Origin: Leptolinea tardivitalis
Lineage (GTDB): Bacteria > Chloroflexota > Anaerolineae > Anaerolineales > Anaerolineaceae
Length of the DNA stretch: 64,000 nt
Direction of reading: 5' to 3'
Assembly: GCF_001050275.1 (NCBI RefSeq)
Contig: NZ_BBYA01000011.1
Location: 186,001-250,000 of the forward strand
Shown piece by piece: positions 16,541 to 25,943 of the stretch (the first letter of the stretch is position 1; every line of letters begins with the position of its first letter). The notes under the pieces were generated by a model. The model did no database searches and was not told the DNA's origin. It saw nothing but the letters and a program-made list of their open reading frames with translations. A program made the translations under genes and the position numbers.

Positions 16541-18142
16541 ATGATACGTTCTATGTTCACAGCGATCAATTCGCTGTATATCAATCAGCAATACCTGGAT
16601 GTTGTGGCAGATAATCTTTCCAATGTCAACACACCGGGATTCAAATCAAGTTTTGTGCGTTTTATGGACCAATTCGCCCAGGATATGAGTGTGGGCGGTG
16701 CCCCTACTGCTACCTCTGGCGGCACCAACCCTATGCAGATCGGTCTGGGTACCAATGTGGCTACTATTGGAAAGAGTTTCACCCAGGGGCCTCTCTCATC
16801 CACCGGTAACGATCTGGATATGGCTATCTCTGGCGATGGTTTTTTTGTCTACAACAACGGCGTAACCGACCTGTATTCACGGGATGGCTCACTGGCGATT
16901 GATGCACAGGGTTACCTGGTGCATTCTTCTTCCGGTGATCGTATCCAGGGCTGGATGGCTACTGGTTTAGGCGCAATCAATACCGGTTCAAAGTTGGAAT
17001 CCATAAAACTTCCCATTGACTCTACCGTTGCCCGGGCTACAACCCGCGCCTATATCCTTGGCAACCTGAATGCCAATACCACCATACCGGCGACCACTTT
17101 TCACGCCTCTCTTTCCGGAACTTTAAATGCCAATGCAGCCGTAGGCACAACCTATGACACCAGCTTTGTGGTTCAGGATACCACTGGGGCTTCCCAAACA
17201 GTAACATTTCGATTTTCAAAAACAGCAGCCAATGAATGGGATTACACCAGTATTTCGCCAAATGCTACTGGAAGTGGAACCGTTATATTTGACACGGATG
17301 GCAATTTTGATTCAGGTGCATCAACCATTGGGACACTCCATGTGGGAACCGGCCAAATTGAATTGAATTTTAACGACCTGACACAACCGGTGGGTGCAGC
17401 CAATAACGTCATCCTGGGTACACAGGATGGAACGGCGGCTGGATTTTATGATGTCACCATGGGTGTTTATGATGAGTTGGGCGTATTGACTCCTGTTACC
17501 ATACGCTATACCCGCACCAACAATGCCAATGTATGGACATATGATATTTCGCCCACAGATACAAGCGGCGCCTCCATTGTGGATGCGGATAACAACCCGA
17601 TCGATAATGGTACGATTTCCTTCGATACAAGTGGTCAATATGTAAGTTCTTCAGGGCGGGTCAGCGTTCCCGGTTCCCGGGGTGCAGCTACCCCCACTCT
17701 GGTCGATATGAACCTTTCAGGAATGACCATGCTTTCCACAGCCAGCAGCGCCGCCCTGGGCAGCCAGAATGGTCTGGCGGCCGGTTCTTTGTTAGGCTTC
17801 AATGTATCTGCCAACACCGGTGAAATCTACGGCGCTTATTCCAATGGTGATCAACGTCTGGTTGGTCAGCTGGCTCTTGCAATGTTCGTCAATCCGGCTG
17901 GCCTGGTTCGTACAGGCGGCAATAACTATGTGGCCGGGTTGAACTCCGGTGAAGCCCGGATTGGCGCTGCCAATGCCGGCGGCCGCGGCAAAATTGCATC
18001 CGGGTATGTGGAAGGTTCCAATGTGGATATGAGCCGTGAATTTTCAAACATGATCCTGGCGCAGCGTGGTTTCCAGGCTTCATCACGCATCATCAACACA
18101 TCAGACTCACTTCTGCAGGAATTGGTCAATCTTGGCCGGTAA
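16541..18142 (+). CDS. flgE: Flagellar hook protein FlgE
   Basis: 533 residues from ATG 16541, preceded by GGAGGG; upstream in-frame residues (EEACEKCSEGK) are not part of the family. FlgE polymerises into the hook. N-terminal rod/hook motif: LDVVADNLSNVNTPGFKSS. Domain signatures include DLDMAISGDGFFVY and DGSLAIDAQGYLV. The C-terminal D0 helix is EGSNVDMSREFSNMILAQRG followed by FQASSRIINT. The middle (about 180-400) carries two FlgE D2-like repeats with similar wording (TYDTSFVVQDTTGASQTVTF and GFYDVTMGVYDELGVLTPVT). Length is larger than the 400-residue enterobacterial form but normal for Gram-positives. Confidence 0.95.
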   Translation: MIRSMFTAINSLYINQQYLDVVADNLSNVNTPGFKSSFVRFMDQFAQDMSVGGAPTATSGGTNPMQIGLGTNVATIGKSFTQGPLSSTGNDLDMAISGDGFFVYNNGVTDLYSRDGSLAIDAQGYLVHSSSGDRIQGWMATGLGAINTGSKLESIKLPIDSTVARATTRAYILGNLNANTTIPATTFHASLSGTLNANAAVGTTYDTSFVVQDTTGASQTVTFRFSKTAANEWDYTSISPNATGSGTVIFDTDGNFDSGASTIGTLHVGTGQIELNFNDLTQPVGAANNVILGTQDGTAAGFYDVTMGVYDELGVLTPVTIRYTRTNNANVWTYDISPTDTSGASIVDADNNPIDNGTISFDTSGQYVSSSGRVSVPGSRGAATPTLVDMNLSGMTMLSTASSAALGSQNGLAAGSLLGFNVSANTGEIYGAYSNGDQRLVGQLALAMFVNPAGLVRTGGNNYVAGLNSGEARIGAANAGGRGKIASGYVEGSNVDMSREFSNMILAQRGFQASSRIINTSDSLLQELVNLGR

Positions 18143-18179
18143 TCAACACCCGGAAAGATGGACTATGGGATAACGTGAA

Positions 18180-19526
18180 ATGCTAGTCCAGGGTTTGCAG
18201 CCGGTTCAACCCGGAGCCCGACCGATCGATCAGCCATTACAACTGCACCTGAATCAGAAGGTGACAGCCGAAATATTGAGTGTGAATGGTGAACAGATTG
18301 ATATGGTCATTCAGGGAATTCGGGTGGTTGGTCGGCTGCAAACCGGCGATCAGGCTGCCCTGCTTGAAGACCATAAACTGGCGCAATTCATTGTCAAAGG
18401 TTCCATAGATGGGATTCTCCAGCTTGCGCTGGCAAAACCAAATGAAACTACAGTGGCAGCACAGCCATCGTCAACACTGGCTGTGCTGTCACAAAATTTG
18501 CTTGTTCTGAATAATATTGAAATTACTGAACAAAACCTGATGTTGGGGAAAGCTCTACTGAATCATGGACTTCCCATCAATCAGCAAGCCATTGACGAAT
18601 TGTCTCAGGCTTTGAATGGTATTGGGAACTGGGGACAGGCAGAAGCCGATATGGCAGCTGCTCTCAAAGCCGGAGGAATGCCATTAACAGAAAACACCCT
18701 GTCATTGGCTATGCAGACATTGCCAAACATGGTTGACAGTATCAATAAATTACGGAGTCAATTGTCACGCCTGGCTGCCGGCCAGGGTGGTCCTGAAATC
18801 ACCCGGCTGGCTGAACAGGCGTTGAAATTGATTCAATCTGGCACGATTGATTGGTCGAAAGATTTACCTAACCTGTTGAATGATTTGAAACAGGCAATAT
18901 CTGTGTGGGGAAAATCACTTGAATCAGAACTGGCACGACAGGTCAAGGGGGATACTGTTCAGGGTAATGAAGGGTGGTTATCCCTTATACAATTACGAAA
19001 AGCACTTGATTCGAGTGGGTTCAGAACGGCAGTTCAGTCAATTGACCAATTTATGGAAGGTGTTCGACAGATGCAATTCCTCAACACCGCCCGTCCGATT
19101 GAAAATGGGAATCCGCCCTGGTTGTTGGTGAATCTACCAATCGCTGCTCATATCCCCGGGCAGACAACCCAGCAGAACACATTTTTCCCGACCAGTCTGC
19201 GTATAGCCTACCGCACCCAAGGGAATGTGAAACGAATTGATCCGGATAATACCCGGTTGGTATTAACGGTAGATCTTCAGAATGGTGACTATGTTACCGC
19301 CGATTTGTCTGTAATAGGAAAGCGGGTGGGTGCGTGGCTGTCTGTTTCGACAGAAGAATTGAAAGAGAAGGCTGTGGCCACGTTGCCTGATCTTGAAAGC
19401 CGGTTGGAATCACTGGGGTTATCATTAAAAGTTGCCCACTGCGATGTGGCCGCCATTGGGCCTGTTCTCTCGCAGGAAGAAAAAGAAGTTTTCCCTGGCT
19501 CACAGGGAATCAATATTGAGGTCTAA
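18180..19526 (+). CDS. Second FliK-like hook-length control protein
   Basis: 448 residues starting at ATG 18180; the Shine-Dalgarno is weak. The protein is helical and Gln/Leu-rich in the centre. The C-terminal about 90 residues (TRLVLTVDLQNGDYVTADLS, then KRVGAWLSVSTEELKEKAVA and LESRLESLGLSL) follow the pattern of the Flg_hook domain of FliK, and the preceding PWLLVNLPIAAHIPG has the strand-rich look of that fold. It is followed after two bases by the FlhX gene, a pairing also seen in other flagellar systems. A role in export switching or hook completion is inferred; the true FliK is more likely the gene at 14310. Confidence 0.6.
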   Translation: MLVQGLQPVQPGARPIDQPLQLHLNQKVTAEILSVNGEQIDMVIQGIRVVGRLQTGDQAALLEDHKLAQFIVKGSIDGILQLALAKPNETTVAAQPSSTLAVLSQNLLVLNNIEITEQNLMLGKALLNHGLPINQQAIDELSQALNGIGNWGQAEADMAAALKAGGMPLTENTLSLAMQTLPNMVDSINKLRSQLSRLAAGQGGPEITRLAEQALKLIQSGTIDWSKDLPNLLNDLKQAISVWGKSLESELARQVKGDTVQGNEGWLSLIQLRKALDSSGFRTAVQSIDQFMEGVRQMQFLNTARPIENGNPPWLLVNLPIAAHIPGQTTQQNTFFPTSLRIAYRTQGNVKRIDPDNTRLVLTVDLQNGDYVTADLSVIGKRVGAWLSVSTEELKEKAVATLPDLESRLESLGLSLKVAHCDVAAIGPVLSQEEKEVFPGSQGINIEV

Positions 19527-19528
19527 GC

Positions 19529-19825
19529 ATGGAACAACCGGCTGATCCTCAAAAAAGAAATCCGATAAAAACAGCCATTGCGCTGGAATATGACCCGAAA
19601 AAAGACGAAGCTCCCCGGGTTATTGCTACCGGCCGGGGAGAAATTGCTGATAAAATCTTAGAGATCGCGCAGGCAAATCAGATACCCATTCGGGAAGATC
19701 CGGTGCTTGCTCAGGCATTATCCATGGTGGATCTGGAAACAGAAATCCCGCCAGAGTTGTATGCCGTGGTTGCCGAAGTATTAGGTTGGGTTTACCAGCT
19801 TCGAAAAAAATCTGTCGAGGAATGA
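19529..19825 (+). CDS. flhX: FlhB C-terminal domain homologue (FlhX; EscU/YscU/HrcU family)
   Basis: 98 residues. It corresponds to the cytoplasmic domain of FlhB without the membrane part. The region KTAIALEYDPKKDEAPRVIA followed by GRGEIADKILEIAQANQIPI and EDPVLAQALSMVDLETEIPP matches the FlhB switch domain. The autocleavage site NPTH of FlhB is absent: the equivalent place reads DPKKDEAP, so it cannot self-cleave. FlhX proteins may stand in for the C-terminal FlhB fragment in substrate recognition. It is next to the FliK-like gene, its natural partner. Full-length FlhB is not in the window. Confidence 0.85.
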   Translation: MEQPADPQKRNPIKTAIALEYDPKKDEAPRVIATGRGEIADKILEIAQANQIPIREDPVLAQALSMVDLETEIPPELYAVVAEVLGWVYQLRKKSVEE

Positions 19826-19832
19826 CCCTGAT

Positions 19833-20165
19833 ATGTCTCTTCCCCAAAAACCGGCTGTAGAGCGCAGACAATACTACCGGCTTATTTACCCACCGGAATT
19901 AGCGCCCGAGGTAGTAATATCCAGCATCACGTTCAAAGTACTGGATATTTCTGAAAAAGGGGTAAGATTTCGAAAAGATTTCAACACACGCCTGGATACA
20001 GGTCAGACCGTTCAGGGGGTGGTTATCTTTCAGGATCTTTCCAAGTTTGAATTCAAGGGCTATGTTCTTCGCGTAGTCAATCGCGAAGCTGTTGTCATCT
20101 TTTTAAAAAACCTGCCTTACCAAAAAATCATGACCGAACAATTGTATATTCAAAGGAACTCCTGA
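19833..20165 (+). CDS. PilZ domain protein (c-di-GMP receptor)
   Basis: 110 residues. The c-di-GMP-binding signature of PilZ is visible: ERRQYYRLIYP supplies the RxxxR motif and DISEKGVRF the (D/N)xSxxG motif. The rest (TVQGVVIFQDLSKFEFKGYV, then LRVVNREAVVIFL) is the expected beta-barrel. As the last gene of the flagellar operon it could work like YcgR or DgrA, lowering motor function when c-di-GMP is high. There is no YcgR N-domain. A hairpin follows. Confidence 0.88.
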   Translation: MSLPQKPAVERRQYYRLIYPPELAPEVVISSITFKVLDISEKGVRFRKDFNTRLDTGQTVQGVVIFQDLSKFEFKGYVLRVVNREAVVIFLKNLPYQKIMTEQLYIQRNS

Positions 20166-20194
20166 CTATTTACATATCACATTAATATTTAATT

Positions 20195-20217
20195 CCTCTC
20201 ATTTTTATGAGAGGTTT
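20195..20217 (+). terminator. Probable terminator of the flagellar operon
   Basis: CCTCTCAT (20195-20202) and ATGAGAGG (20207-20214) form an eight-pair stem with a TTTT loop, followed by TTTACA. The T-run is short, so efficiency is uncertain. The 254-base gap that follows to cheA contains TAAAGGG at 20224 and GATAA at 20244, only partly sigma-28-like, and a small stem-loop (GATGC/GCATC) near 20328-20343. Confidence 0.6.
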
Positions 20218-20419
20218 ACAGTGGTAAAGGGTGGATATCGTTAGGATAATATAAGAATTCTGCAAAGAGTTCTATCGCTATTTTGCACTATGATGGTCAA
20301 TTCATTTGTTGTATGCTAATACGTGAAGATGCTTTTTAGCATCGTATTTGTGTGCTTTTATCTCACTCACTTCAGGAATACAGCTGGACATCCCGTCAGA
20401 ATGGACTAAGGATACTTCT

Positions 20420-22552
20420 ATGGAATTGATTTTTGACCTGGCAGAAGACGAATTTCCAATCTTTATGGCTGAAACCGATGAACAGCTTCAAGTACTTGAT
20501 GATGGCCTGATCCGTCTTGAACGGGAAGGCGAAGACATGGAGTTGCTGCAGGCATTGTTCAGAGCAGCTCATACTCTAAAAGGTACCGCAGGAATGATTG
20601 GCCATAAGCGCATGGTCAACCTGACGCATTCGATGGAAACAGCATTGGATTGTTTGCGGAAGCATACAATGCCTGTGACAACCGCATTAATCGATCTGTG
20701 TTTGGAAGCTACCGATGCACTCCGTAGTTTAAGGGAAGAAGTTATTACCCATACGGAATGCGGTGTTGCAGTAGATACACTTACAGATCGGTTTTCCAGT
20801 CTCGTGCTGGCAGGAAAACCAGCCGCACAACCTGCTGTAAAACCGACAGAATCCCCGGTGCAAACACCTGCACCGGTCATCAAACCTGAACATCAAAATG
20901 GGGCATCCTCTGTTAGAACGACGGCAGAAAATGTAACCATCCGGGTAGAAATTTCGCAGAACAGCATAGCTTCCGCTGCCCGGGCGTTCCAGGTCATGAT
21001 GGAATTACAGGGATTGGGTACCATCAGGCAGATGGACCCAACTCAGGAGGTTATAGAAACCTCGAAACCTGTGCATGTTATGACGACTGTGCTTGAAACA
21101 TCCCGATCGGATGAAGACATCCTTAAAGCGTTAGATACCCTTTCAGAATTAGATAAAGTGGAGATATTCCCGGCGGGGGCTGTTGTTCCAGTCAGCACGC
21201 CAGTACAGGCTGTGGAGACTCCAGCTGTACCACCTCCACCACCCGTTGTGGCAACGCCTCCACCTGCGGCCATTAAACAACCGGCTGCTCAGGCAGAACC
21301 TCAACCGAATGCTGTTGCGCGACCAGGTGCAGCCCCTGTTTCTGTAGAGAAAACGGTCCGTACCAGCGTGGAACGCCTCGATAATCTGATGAATCTGGTC
21401 GGAGAATTGATCACAGACCGAAACCGCCTGTACCAGATCCGCAGCACACTGGAAATGTCCATCCACAATAGCAACCAGTTGGATGTTCTTTCCGATACCA
21501 TTACCCACGTTGGCCGCATCACAGACCAGCTGCAGATGGAAGTCATGGGTATTCGAATGCTACCTATTTCGAATACTTTTAGCAAATTTCCCCGCATGGT
21601 ACGGGATCTCTCTGCAAAATTGAACAAGAAGATTGATCTGGCTATTGAAGGTGAAAACACAGAACTGGACCGATCTGTCATTGAAGAGATAAATGATCCA
21701 TTGATTCACTTGATACGTAATTCAGTGGACCATGGGGTGGAATCGGCGGAGGAAAGGTTGCAGGCTGGCAAGCCGGAACGGGCGCTTGTCAAATTGACTG
21801 CCCGGCATGAACAGGGTCGTATCATTATCACCGTGGAAGATGATGGCAAGGGAATTGATCCAGATAAGATTCGGGCGGTGGCTGTGGGAAAGGGAATTCT
21901 TACAGAAGCAGAAGCCGCTTCATTAAGTGATGATGAAGCCATTAATCTGATCTTCTCTTCAGGTTTTTCCACCGCAAAGGTTGTCAATGATGTTTCGGGC
22001 CGTGGTGTAGGGCTTGATATTGTACGAAATAACATTCAACGCCTGAATGGTACTGTCATGGTAGAGACAGAAAAAGGGAAGGGTACCCGGTTCATGGTCA
22101 CTCTGCCTCTGACATTGGCGATTGTACCTACATTATTGGTTTCTGTCGGTAAGAACACTTTGGCTATTCCGCTGGTGACAGTACTGGAGACACTGCGGAT
22201 ATCCACCGATGAAATCCAGACGGTAAATTCCCGGCCTGTCATTCGATTGCGTGATAAGGTGCTCCCATTATTGGAGATGTCAGAAGCATTTGGATTCCAA
22301 TCAACGAAAAAAGACCAGGGATACCGGTATGTTGTGGTTGTCGGTATGGGCAAACAACAGATGGGGCTGGCTGTTGACAGGCTGCTTGGACAGGAAGAAG
22401 TTGTGGTCAAGTCCCTTGGTTCCATCATTGGCGAAGTAGTGGGCATCGCCAGTGCTGCGATTCTGGGCGATGGTTCGGTAATCCTCATTGTTGATGTTCA
22501 AGATCTATTCCAGATTACCGGGCAAAAATCCGGCACAAATAAAAAGGAGTAA
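20420..22552 (+). CDS. cheA: Chemotaxis histidine kinase CheA
   Basis: 710 residues from ATG 20420, with TAAGGA upstream; 24 in-frame residues before it do not belong to the HPt domain. Domain order: HPt/P1 (1-105) with the phosphorylated His51 in RAAHTLKGTAG; a Pro-rich linker; a P2-like CheY-binding domain (about 172-265, VRITVE-like NVTIRVEISQNSIASAARAF); a second Pro/Ala linker; P3 dimerisation (ERLDNLMNLVGELITDRNRL); P4 ATPase with the N box HLIRNSVDHGVE and G boxes DDGKGIDPD and GRGVGLDIV; and the P5 CheW-like domain. It phosphorylates CheY and CheB in response to receptors. First gene of the chemotaxis operon. Confidence 0.96.
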   Translation: MELIFDLAEDEFPIFMAETDEQLQVLDDGLIRLEREGEDMELLQALFRAAHTLKGTAGMIGHKRMVNLTHSMETALDCLRKHTMPVTTALIDLCLEATDALRSLREEVITHTECGVAVDTLTDRFSSLVLAGKPAAQPAVKPTESPVQTPAPVIKPEHQNGASSVRTTAENVTIRVEISQNSIASAARAFQVMMELQGLGTIRQMDPTQEVIETSKPVHVMTTVLETSRSDEDILKALDTLSELDKVEIFPAGAVVPVSTPVQAVETPAVPPPPPVVATPPPAAIKQPAAQAEPQPNAVARPGAAPVSVEKTVRTSVERLDNLMNLVGELITDRNRLYQIRSTLEMSIHNSNQLDVLSDTITHVGRITDQLQMEVMGIRMLPISNTFSKFPRMVRDLSAKLNKKIDLAIEGENTELDRSVIEEINDPLIHLIRNSVDHGVESAEERLQAGKPERALVKLTARHEQGRIIITVEDDGKGIDPDKIRAVAVGKGILTEAEAASLSDDEAINLIFSSGFSTAKVVNDVSGRGVGLDIVRNNIQRLNGTVMVETEKGKGTRFMVTLPLTLAIVPTLLVSVGKNTLAIPLVTVLETLRISTDEIQTVNSRPVIRLRDKVLPLLEMSEAFGFQSTKKDQGYRYVVVVGMGKQQMGLAVDRLLGQEEVVVKSLGSIIGEVVGIASAAILGDGSVILIVDVQDLFQITGQKSGTNKKE

Positions 22553-22558
22553 ATAATT

Positions 22559-23179
22559 ATGACCCCGGACGAACGAAAGGTTGACGAGAACCTACTGGCA
22601 AAGATGCGAATTGTCGCTGCCCGTGGCTTTTCCAATTCAGCCCAGGGTTTATCACAGATGATCGGGCAAGATTTGAGCGTTCATTCTCCCGACGTGGATA
22701 TGGTTCCCCTCGCTGACATTCCTGAAATTCTTGGCGGCCCTGATAACGATGCCGTTGGAGTATATCTACGAGTAGATGGTGAACTTATTGGTCAGATTAT
22801 GCTGGTCATCCCATATCAGCAGGCGCTTGAGTTTTGTGACATGGTGATGGATGTCCCTTCTGGAACAACCAAAGAATTTGGCCGCATGGAACGATCTGCT
22901 CTGGCGGAAATTGGTAATTTGACAGGTTCCTTCTTTTTAAATGCTATTTATGAAATAACGGGTTTATCTTCTCATCCAAGCCCCCCGGCCGTGATGGTAG
23001 ATATGGTTGGATCTATCCTGGATGTCGTCATCGCCACCATGGGGGCTATTTCAGATCATATTATGATGTTCAAGGCTTCATTCCAGATAGGTGATCGGAA
23101 AATCCAGGCAGATTTCTGGATTATTCCAGATCCGGTAACACTGGAAAAATTAACCGTAGCGGAGATGAAAAAAGAATGA
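22559..23179 (+). CDS. cheC: CheY-P phosphatase CheC family
   Basis: 206 residues. CheC dephosphorylates CheY-P and binds CheD. One family phosphatase motif (S/D-x3-E-x2-N) is clear near residue 110 in RSALAEIGNLTGSFFLNAI, followed by PSPPAV. The first, N-terminal copy of the motif, EIGNIGAGNA in typical CheC, is degenerate here (AARGFSNSAQGLSQMIG, without the Glu), so probably one active site remains. It lies seven bases after cheA and shares ATGA with cheD, the usual CheC-CheD pair. Confidence 0.88.
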   Translation: MTPDERKVDENLLAKMRIVAARGFSNSAQGLSQMIGQDLSVHSPDVDMVPLADIPEILGGPDNDAVGVYLRVDGELIGQIMLVIPYQQALEFCDMVMDVPSGTTKEFGRMERSALAEIGNLTGSFFLNAIYEITGLSSHPSPPAVMVDMVGSILDVVIATMGAISDHIMMFKASFQIGDRKIQADFWIIPDPVTLEKLTVAEMKKE

Positions 23180-23673
23180 GTGGAGCCATGTCCTCTGTCG
23201 GCCTGGGTGAACTCTGTATCAGCCGTGATCCTACGGATGTTTTGATTGCGTTTGGATTGGGTTCATGCCTGGGCATTGGCATGTATGATCCAGTGACCAG
23301 GGTTGGAGGATTAATCCATGTAGTCTTACCTGAACAAAAGGCTGGTAACGACCCCAATACGGCGAAATTTGTTGATACTGGTATCCCGCTTTTATTGGGT
23401 AAATTGGTTGAGGCAGGTGCTCAACAATCGCGGTTAATCATCAGGATGGCTGGAGGGGCTAACATGTTAGTCTCGCCTGGTCTTTCAGGCACATTTGATA
23501 TTGGAACACGCAATATCAATATGGCCCATGAAGTTTTTAAAAAGTTGAACCTGAAATTGCAGAAAGAAGAAGTAGGTGGGCAGGTTGGAAGAACTGTGCG
23601 CATGTATATTGCAGATGGACGCATGACGGTTCGAATGATGGGTTCTCAGGAGCGCGACCTGGGAGCTGTATAA
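23176..23673 (+). CDS. cheD: Chemoreceptor glutamine deamidase CheD
   Basis: 165 residues, overlapping cheC by four bases. CheD deamidates glutamines on chemoreceptors and stimulates CheC. The catalytic Cys31 lies in GLGSCLGIGMYD and His48 in GLIHVVLP, both in expected positions. RLIIRMAGGANML and GTRNINMAHEVFKKLNL also follow the family. The N-terminal MSGAMSSV leaves an alternative ATG four codons in. Confidence 0.95.
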   Translation: MSGAMSSVGLGELCISRDPTDVLIAFGLGSCLGIGMYDPVTRVGGLIHVVLPEQKAGNDPNTAKFVDTGIPLLLGKLVEAGAQQSRLIIRMAGGANMLVSPGLSGTFDIGTRNINMAHEVFKKLNLKLQKEEVGGQVGRTVRMYIADGRMTVRMMGSQERDLGAV

Positions 23674-23694
23674 AAACGGAAAAGGAGTTGCAGA

Positions 23695-24051
23695 ATGACA
23701 AAAGTCCTTGTTGTAGATGATGCCGAATTCCTTCGAGTTCGCATTACAAAAATGCTTGCAGGTGAAGGTTATGAAGTGAATGAGGCAGAAAATGGCGCGA
23801 GAGCGCTAGAGATGTATCAACAAATAAAACCGGATGTCGTCCTGATGGATATCACCATGCCCGAAATGGATGGGTTGACTGCATTAAAAACCATCCGGGG
23901 AATCGATCCGAACGCACGGATCATCATGCTCACGGCATTGGGTCAAGAATCAGTGGTAATGGAAGCGGTAAAAGCCGGCGCAAAAGACTTTGTCGTCAAA
24001 CCTTATGATTCTGACAGAGTTCTGCAGGCGATCTCTAAGGCAATTAAATAA
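23695..24051 (+). CDS. cheY: Chemotaxis response regulator CheY
   Basis: 118 residues, a single receiver domain. Acidic pair Asp8-Asp9, phospho-acceptor Asp52 (VVLMDITMPEMDG), Thr80 and Lys102 (FVVKPY) are all present, as in Gram-positive CheY. CheY-P binds the flagellar switch to change rotation. Shine-Dalgarno AAGGAG precedes the ATG. In the operon it lies between cheD and cheB. Confidence 0.95.
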   Translation: MTKVLVVDDAEFLRVRITKMLAGEGYEVNEAENGARALEMYQQIKPDVVLMDITMPEMDGLTALKTIRGIDPNARIIMLTALGQESVVMEAVKAGAKDFVVKPYDSDRVLQAISKAIK

Positions 24052-24056
24052 TTCCT

Positions 24057-25124
24057 ATGGTCACTCCTGCATCTGGAACACCTCCTGTGAAGGTTTTAGT
24101 GGTTGATGATTCAGCCTTCATGCGATTCACCATTACAAAACACCTGAATGAATTTTCAGGGATCACTGTTTTAGGCGCGGCCAAAGATGGCCGCGAAGCT
24201 CTCGATATGATCCCGAAACTCAAGCCAGATGTGGTCACTTTAGATGTGGAAATGCCCAATTTGGATGGCCTTTCTACACTGCGAGAGATCATGTCCAGGC
24301 ATCCATTACCGGTGGTCATGCTTTCCAGCCTGACATCAGAAGGTACTCTGGAAACAGTAAGGGCACTGACACTTGGTGCTGTGGATTTTGTGGCCAAACC
24401 GGATAACAAAGCCAATATGGCTTCCATTCTGGAAGAAGTGGGGAACAAGGTACTTCGGGCAGCCAAAGCAAAAGTATGGCAGACACCGGCCAAATCTGCG
24501 TATATCGAAACGGCGCCAACCGCCCGAGTCCTGGAGAAAAAAGTTCGTTCACTTCGGAATCAAGACAAAATCGTGGTTATTGGTTCATCAACAGGCGGTC
24601 CGCGAGCTTTGAACACCGTGGTTCCAATGCTGGATGCCAGCATACCGGCTGCATTTGTCATTGTTCAACATATGCCCGCCGGGTTTACGCGTTCACTTTC
24701 TGAAAGATTGAATGGAACATCGGAATTGTATGTAAAGGAAGCCGCCCCTGATGACCGGTTGGAAGTGGGAAAAATTCTGCTGGCACCCGGCGGATTTCAT
24801 ATGGTTTTTGACGAAAATGAAAAAGTAACGTTAAACCAGAATCCCACCGTACATGGAGTCCGTCCGGCGGTGGACGTAACACTGCTTTCCATTGTGAAGC
24901 TTTACGGTCCCAGGGTTGTCACAGCCATCTTAACAGGCATGGGAAATGATGGAACCAATGCCGCCCTTATGGTACATAACTCGGGTGGCTGGGTTATATC
25001 TGAGGCAGAAGAAACCTGTGTTGTTTACGGTATGCCAAGGTCAGTGTATGAAGCTGGTGCTTCCAATGAAGTTGTTCCCCTAGACAGGGTAGCTGAAGCC
25101 ATAAAGGCGGCAGTAGGAAGATAA
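24057..25124 (+). CDS. cheB: Protein-glutamate methylesterase/deamidase CheB
   Basis: 355 residues. An N-terminal receiver (Asp17/Asp18, phospho-acceptor Asp63) joins a C-terminal methylesterase. Catalytic triad: Ser178 in VIGSSTGGPRAL, His in VQHMPAGFT and Asp in GMGNDGTNAAL. Phosphorylation by CheA activates removal of methyl groups from receptors for adaptation. The start ATG lies only five bases after cheY with no obvious Shine-Dalgarno, so it may depend on translation of cheY. Confidence 0.95.
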   Translation: MVTPASGTPPVKVLVVDDSAFMRFTITKHLNEFSGITVLGAAKDGREALDMIPKLKPDVVTLDVEMPNLDGLSTLREIMSRHPLPVVMLSSLTSEGTLETVRALTLGAVDFVAKPDNKANMASILEEVGNKVLRAAKAKVWQTPAKSAYIETAPTARVLEKKVRSLRNQDKIVVIGSSTGGPRALNTVVPMLDASIPAAFVIVQHMPAGFTRSLSERLNGTSELYVKEAAPDDRLEVGKILLAPGGFHMVFDENEKVTLNQNPTVHGVRPAVDVTLLSIVKLYGPRVVTAILTGMGNDGTNAALMVHNSGGWVISEAEETCVVYGMPRSVYEAGASNEVVPLDRVAEAIKAAVGR

Positions 25125-25125
25125 T

Positions 25126-25914
25126 ATGGAGCAGGATGTTTACGAACGCATTAAGAAAGTGGTCAAATCGAGCGTCGGGATAGACCTCGAGCATTATAAA
25201 GACGAACAAATGCGCCGCAGGTTGGATTCATGGTTGGTTCGCTCGGGTATGAAAACCTGGGATGATTATTTTGCCAAAATTAAAGTAGACCCCGATGAGC
25301 TGCTGAAATTCCGCAACTACTTGACGATTAATGTAACAGAGTTTTATCGTGATGCAGAACGTTGGAAACACCTTCAAAATACGGTTCTGCCTATGATTAT
25401 CCGAGATGCAGGAGCCAGAACCGGCCTGCGAATCTGGAGTGCCGGCTGTTCCATTGGCGCTGAACCTTTTACCCTCGGTATGATCCTGGACGAGCTCACC
25501 CCGAATAGAAAACATTATATTCTGGGCACCGATCTGGATAAAGGTGCAATTGCCAGAGCCATGTCTGGCGGGGCATTTATTACCGAAGAGGTGAGGGGAC
25601 TCTCACCTGCACAGAGGTCAACCTACCTGCGGCCAGGCGGACCTCCTTTCTATGTTGTCGAATCTTTAATTAAAAAGATCACTTTCCGAGAACAAAATAT
25701 GATTTCAGATTCTTTTGAGAAAGATTTTGATCTGATCGTCTGCCGGAATGTGGTTATTTATTTCACCAGCGAAACCAAAGAAATTCTTTACAGGAAATTT
25801 GCCGAAGCCCTGCGTAAAGGCGGCATACTTTTTATTGGTGGTACTGAAATTATCCCTCATCCACAAGATTTCGGATTGCGTAGTATTGGCATCTCTTTTT
25901 ATCAAAAACTCTGA
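25126..25914 (+). CDS. cheR: Chemotaxis protein methyltransferase CheR
   Basis: 262 residues. CheR methylates receptor glutamates using S-adenosylmethionine. The N-terminal helical domain (EQMRRRLDSWLVRSGM) precedes the SAM-binding domain with RIWSAGCSIGAEPFTLGMIL, LGTDLDKGAIARA and DLIVCRNVVIYF. AGGAAG stands before the ATG, one base after the cheB stop. The MCP of this operon lacks a visible C-terminal CheR-docking pentapeptide. Confidence 0.95.
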   Translation: MEQDVYERIKKVVKSSVGIDLEHYKDEQMRRRLDSWLVRSGMKTWDDYFAKIKVDPDELLKFRNYLTINVTEFYRDAERWKHLQNTVLPMIIRDAGARTGLRIWSAGCSIGAEPFTLGMILDELTPNRKHYILGTDLDKGAIARAMSGGAFITEEVRGLSPAQRSTYLRPGGPPFYVVESLIKKITFREQNMISDSFEKDFDLIVCRNVVIYFTSETKEILYRKFAEALRKGGILFIGGTEIIPHPQDFGLRSIGISFYQKL

Positions 25915-25943
25915 TGGTTATCAGATCTTCTGGAGTACATACG

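Noticed and set aside
20224-20251. Possible sigma-28 promoter before cheA (TAAA and GATAA)
   Set aside because: With a usable spacer the -10 box matches only five of eight positions; too weak to annotate.
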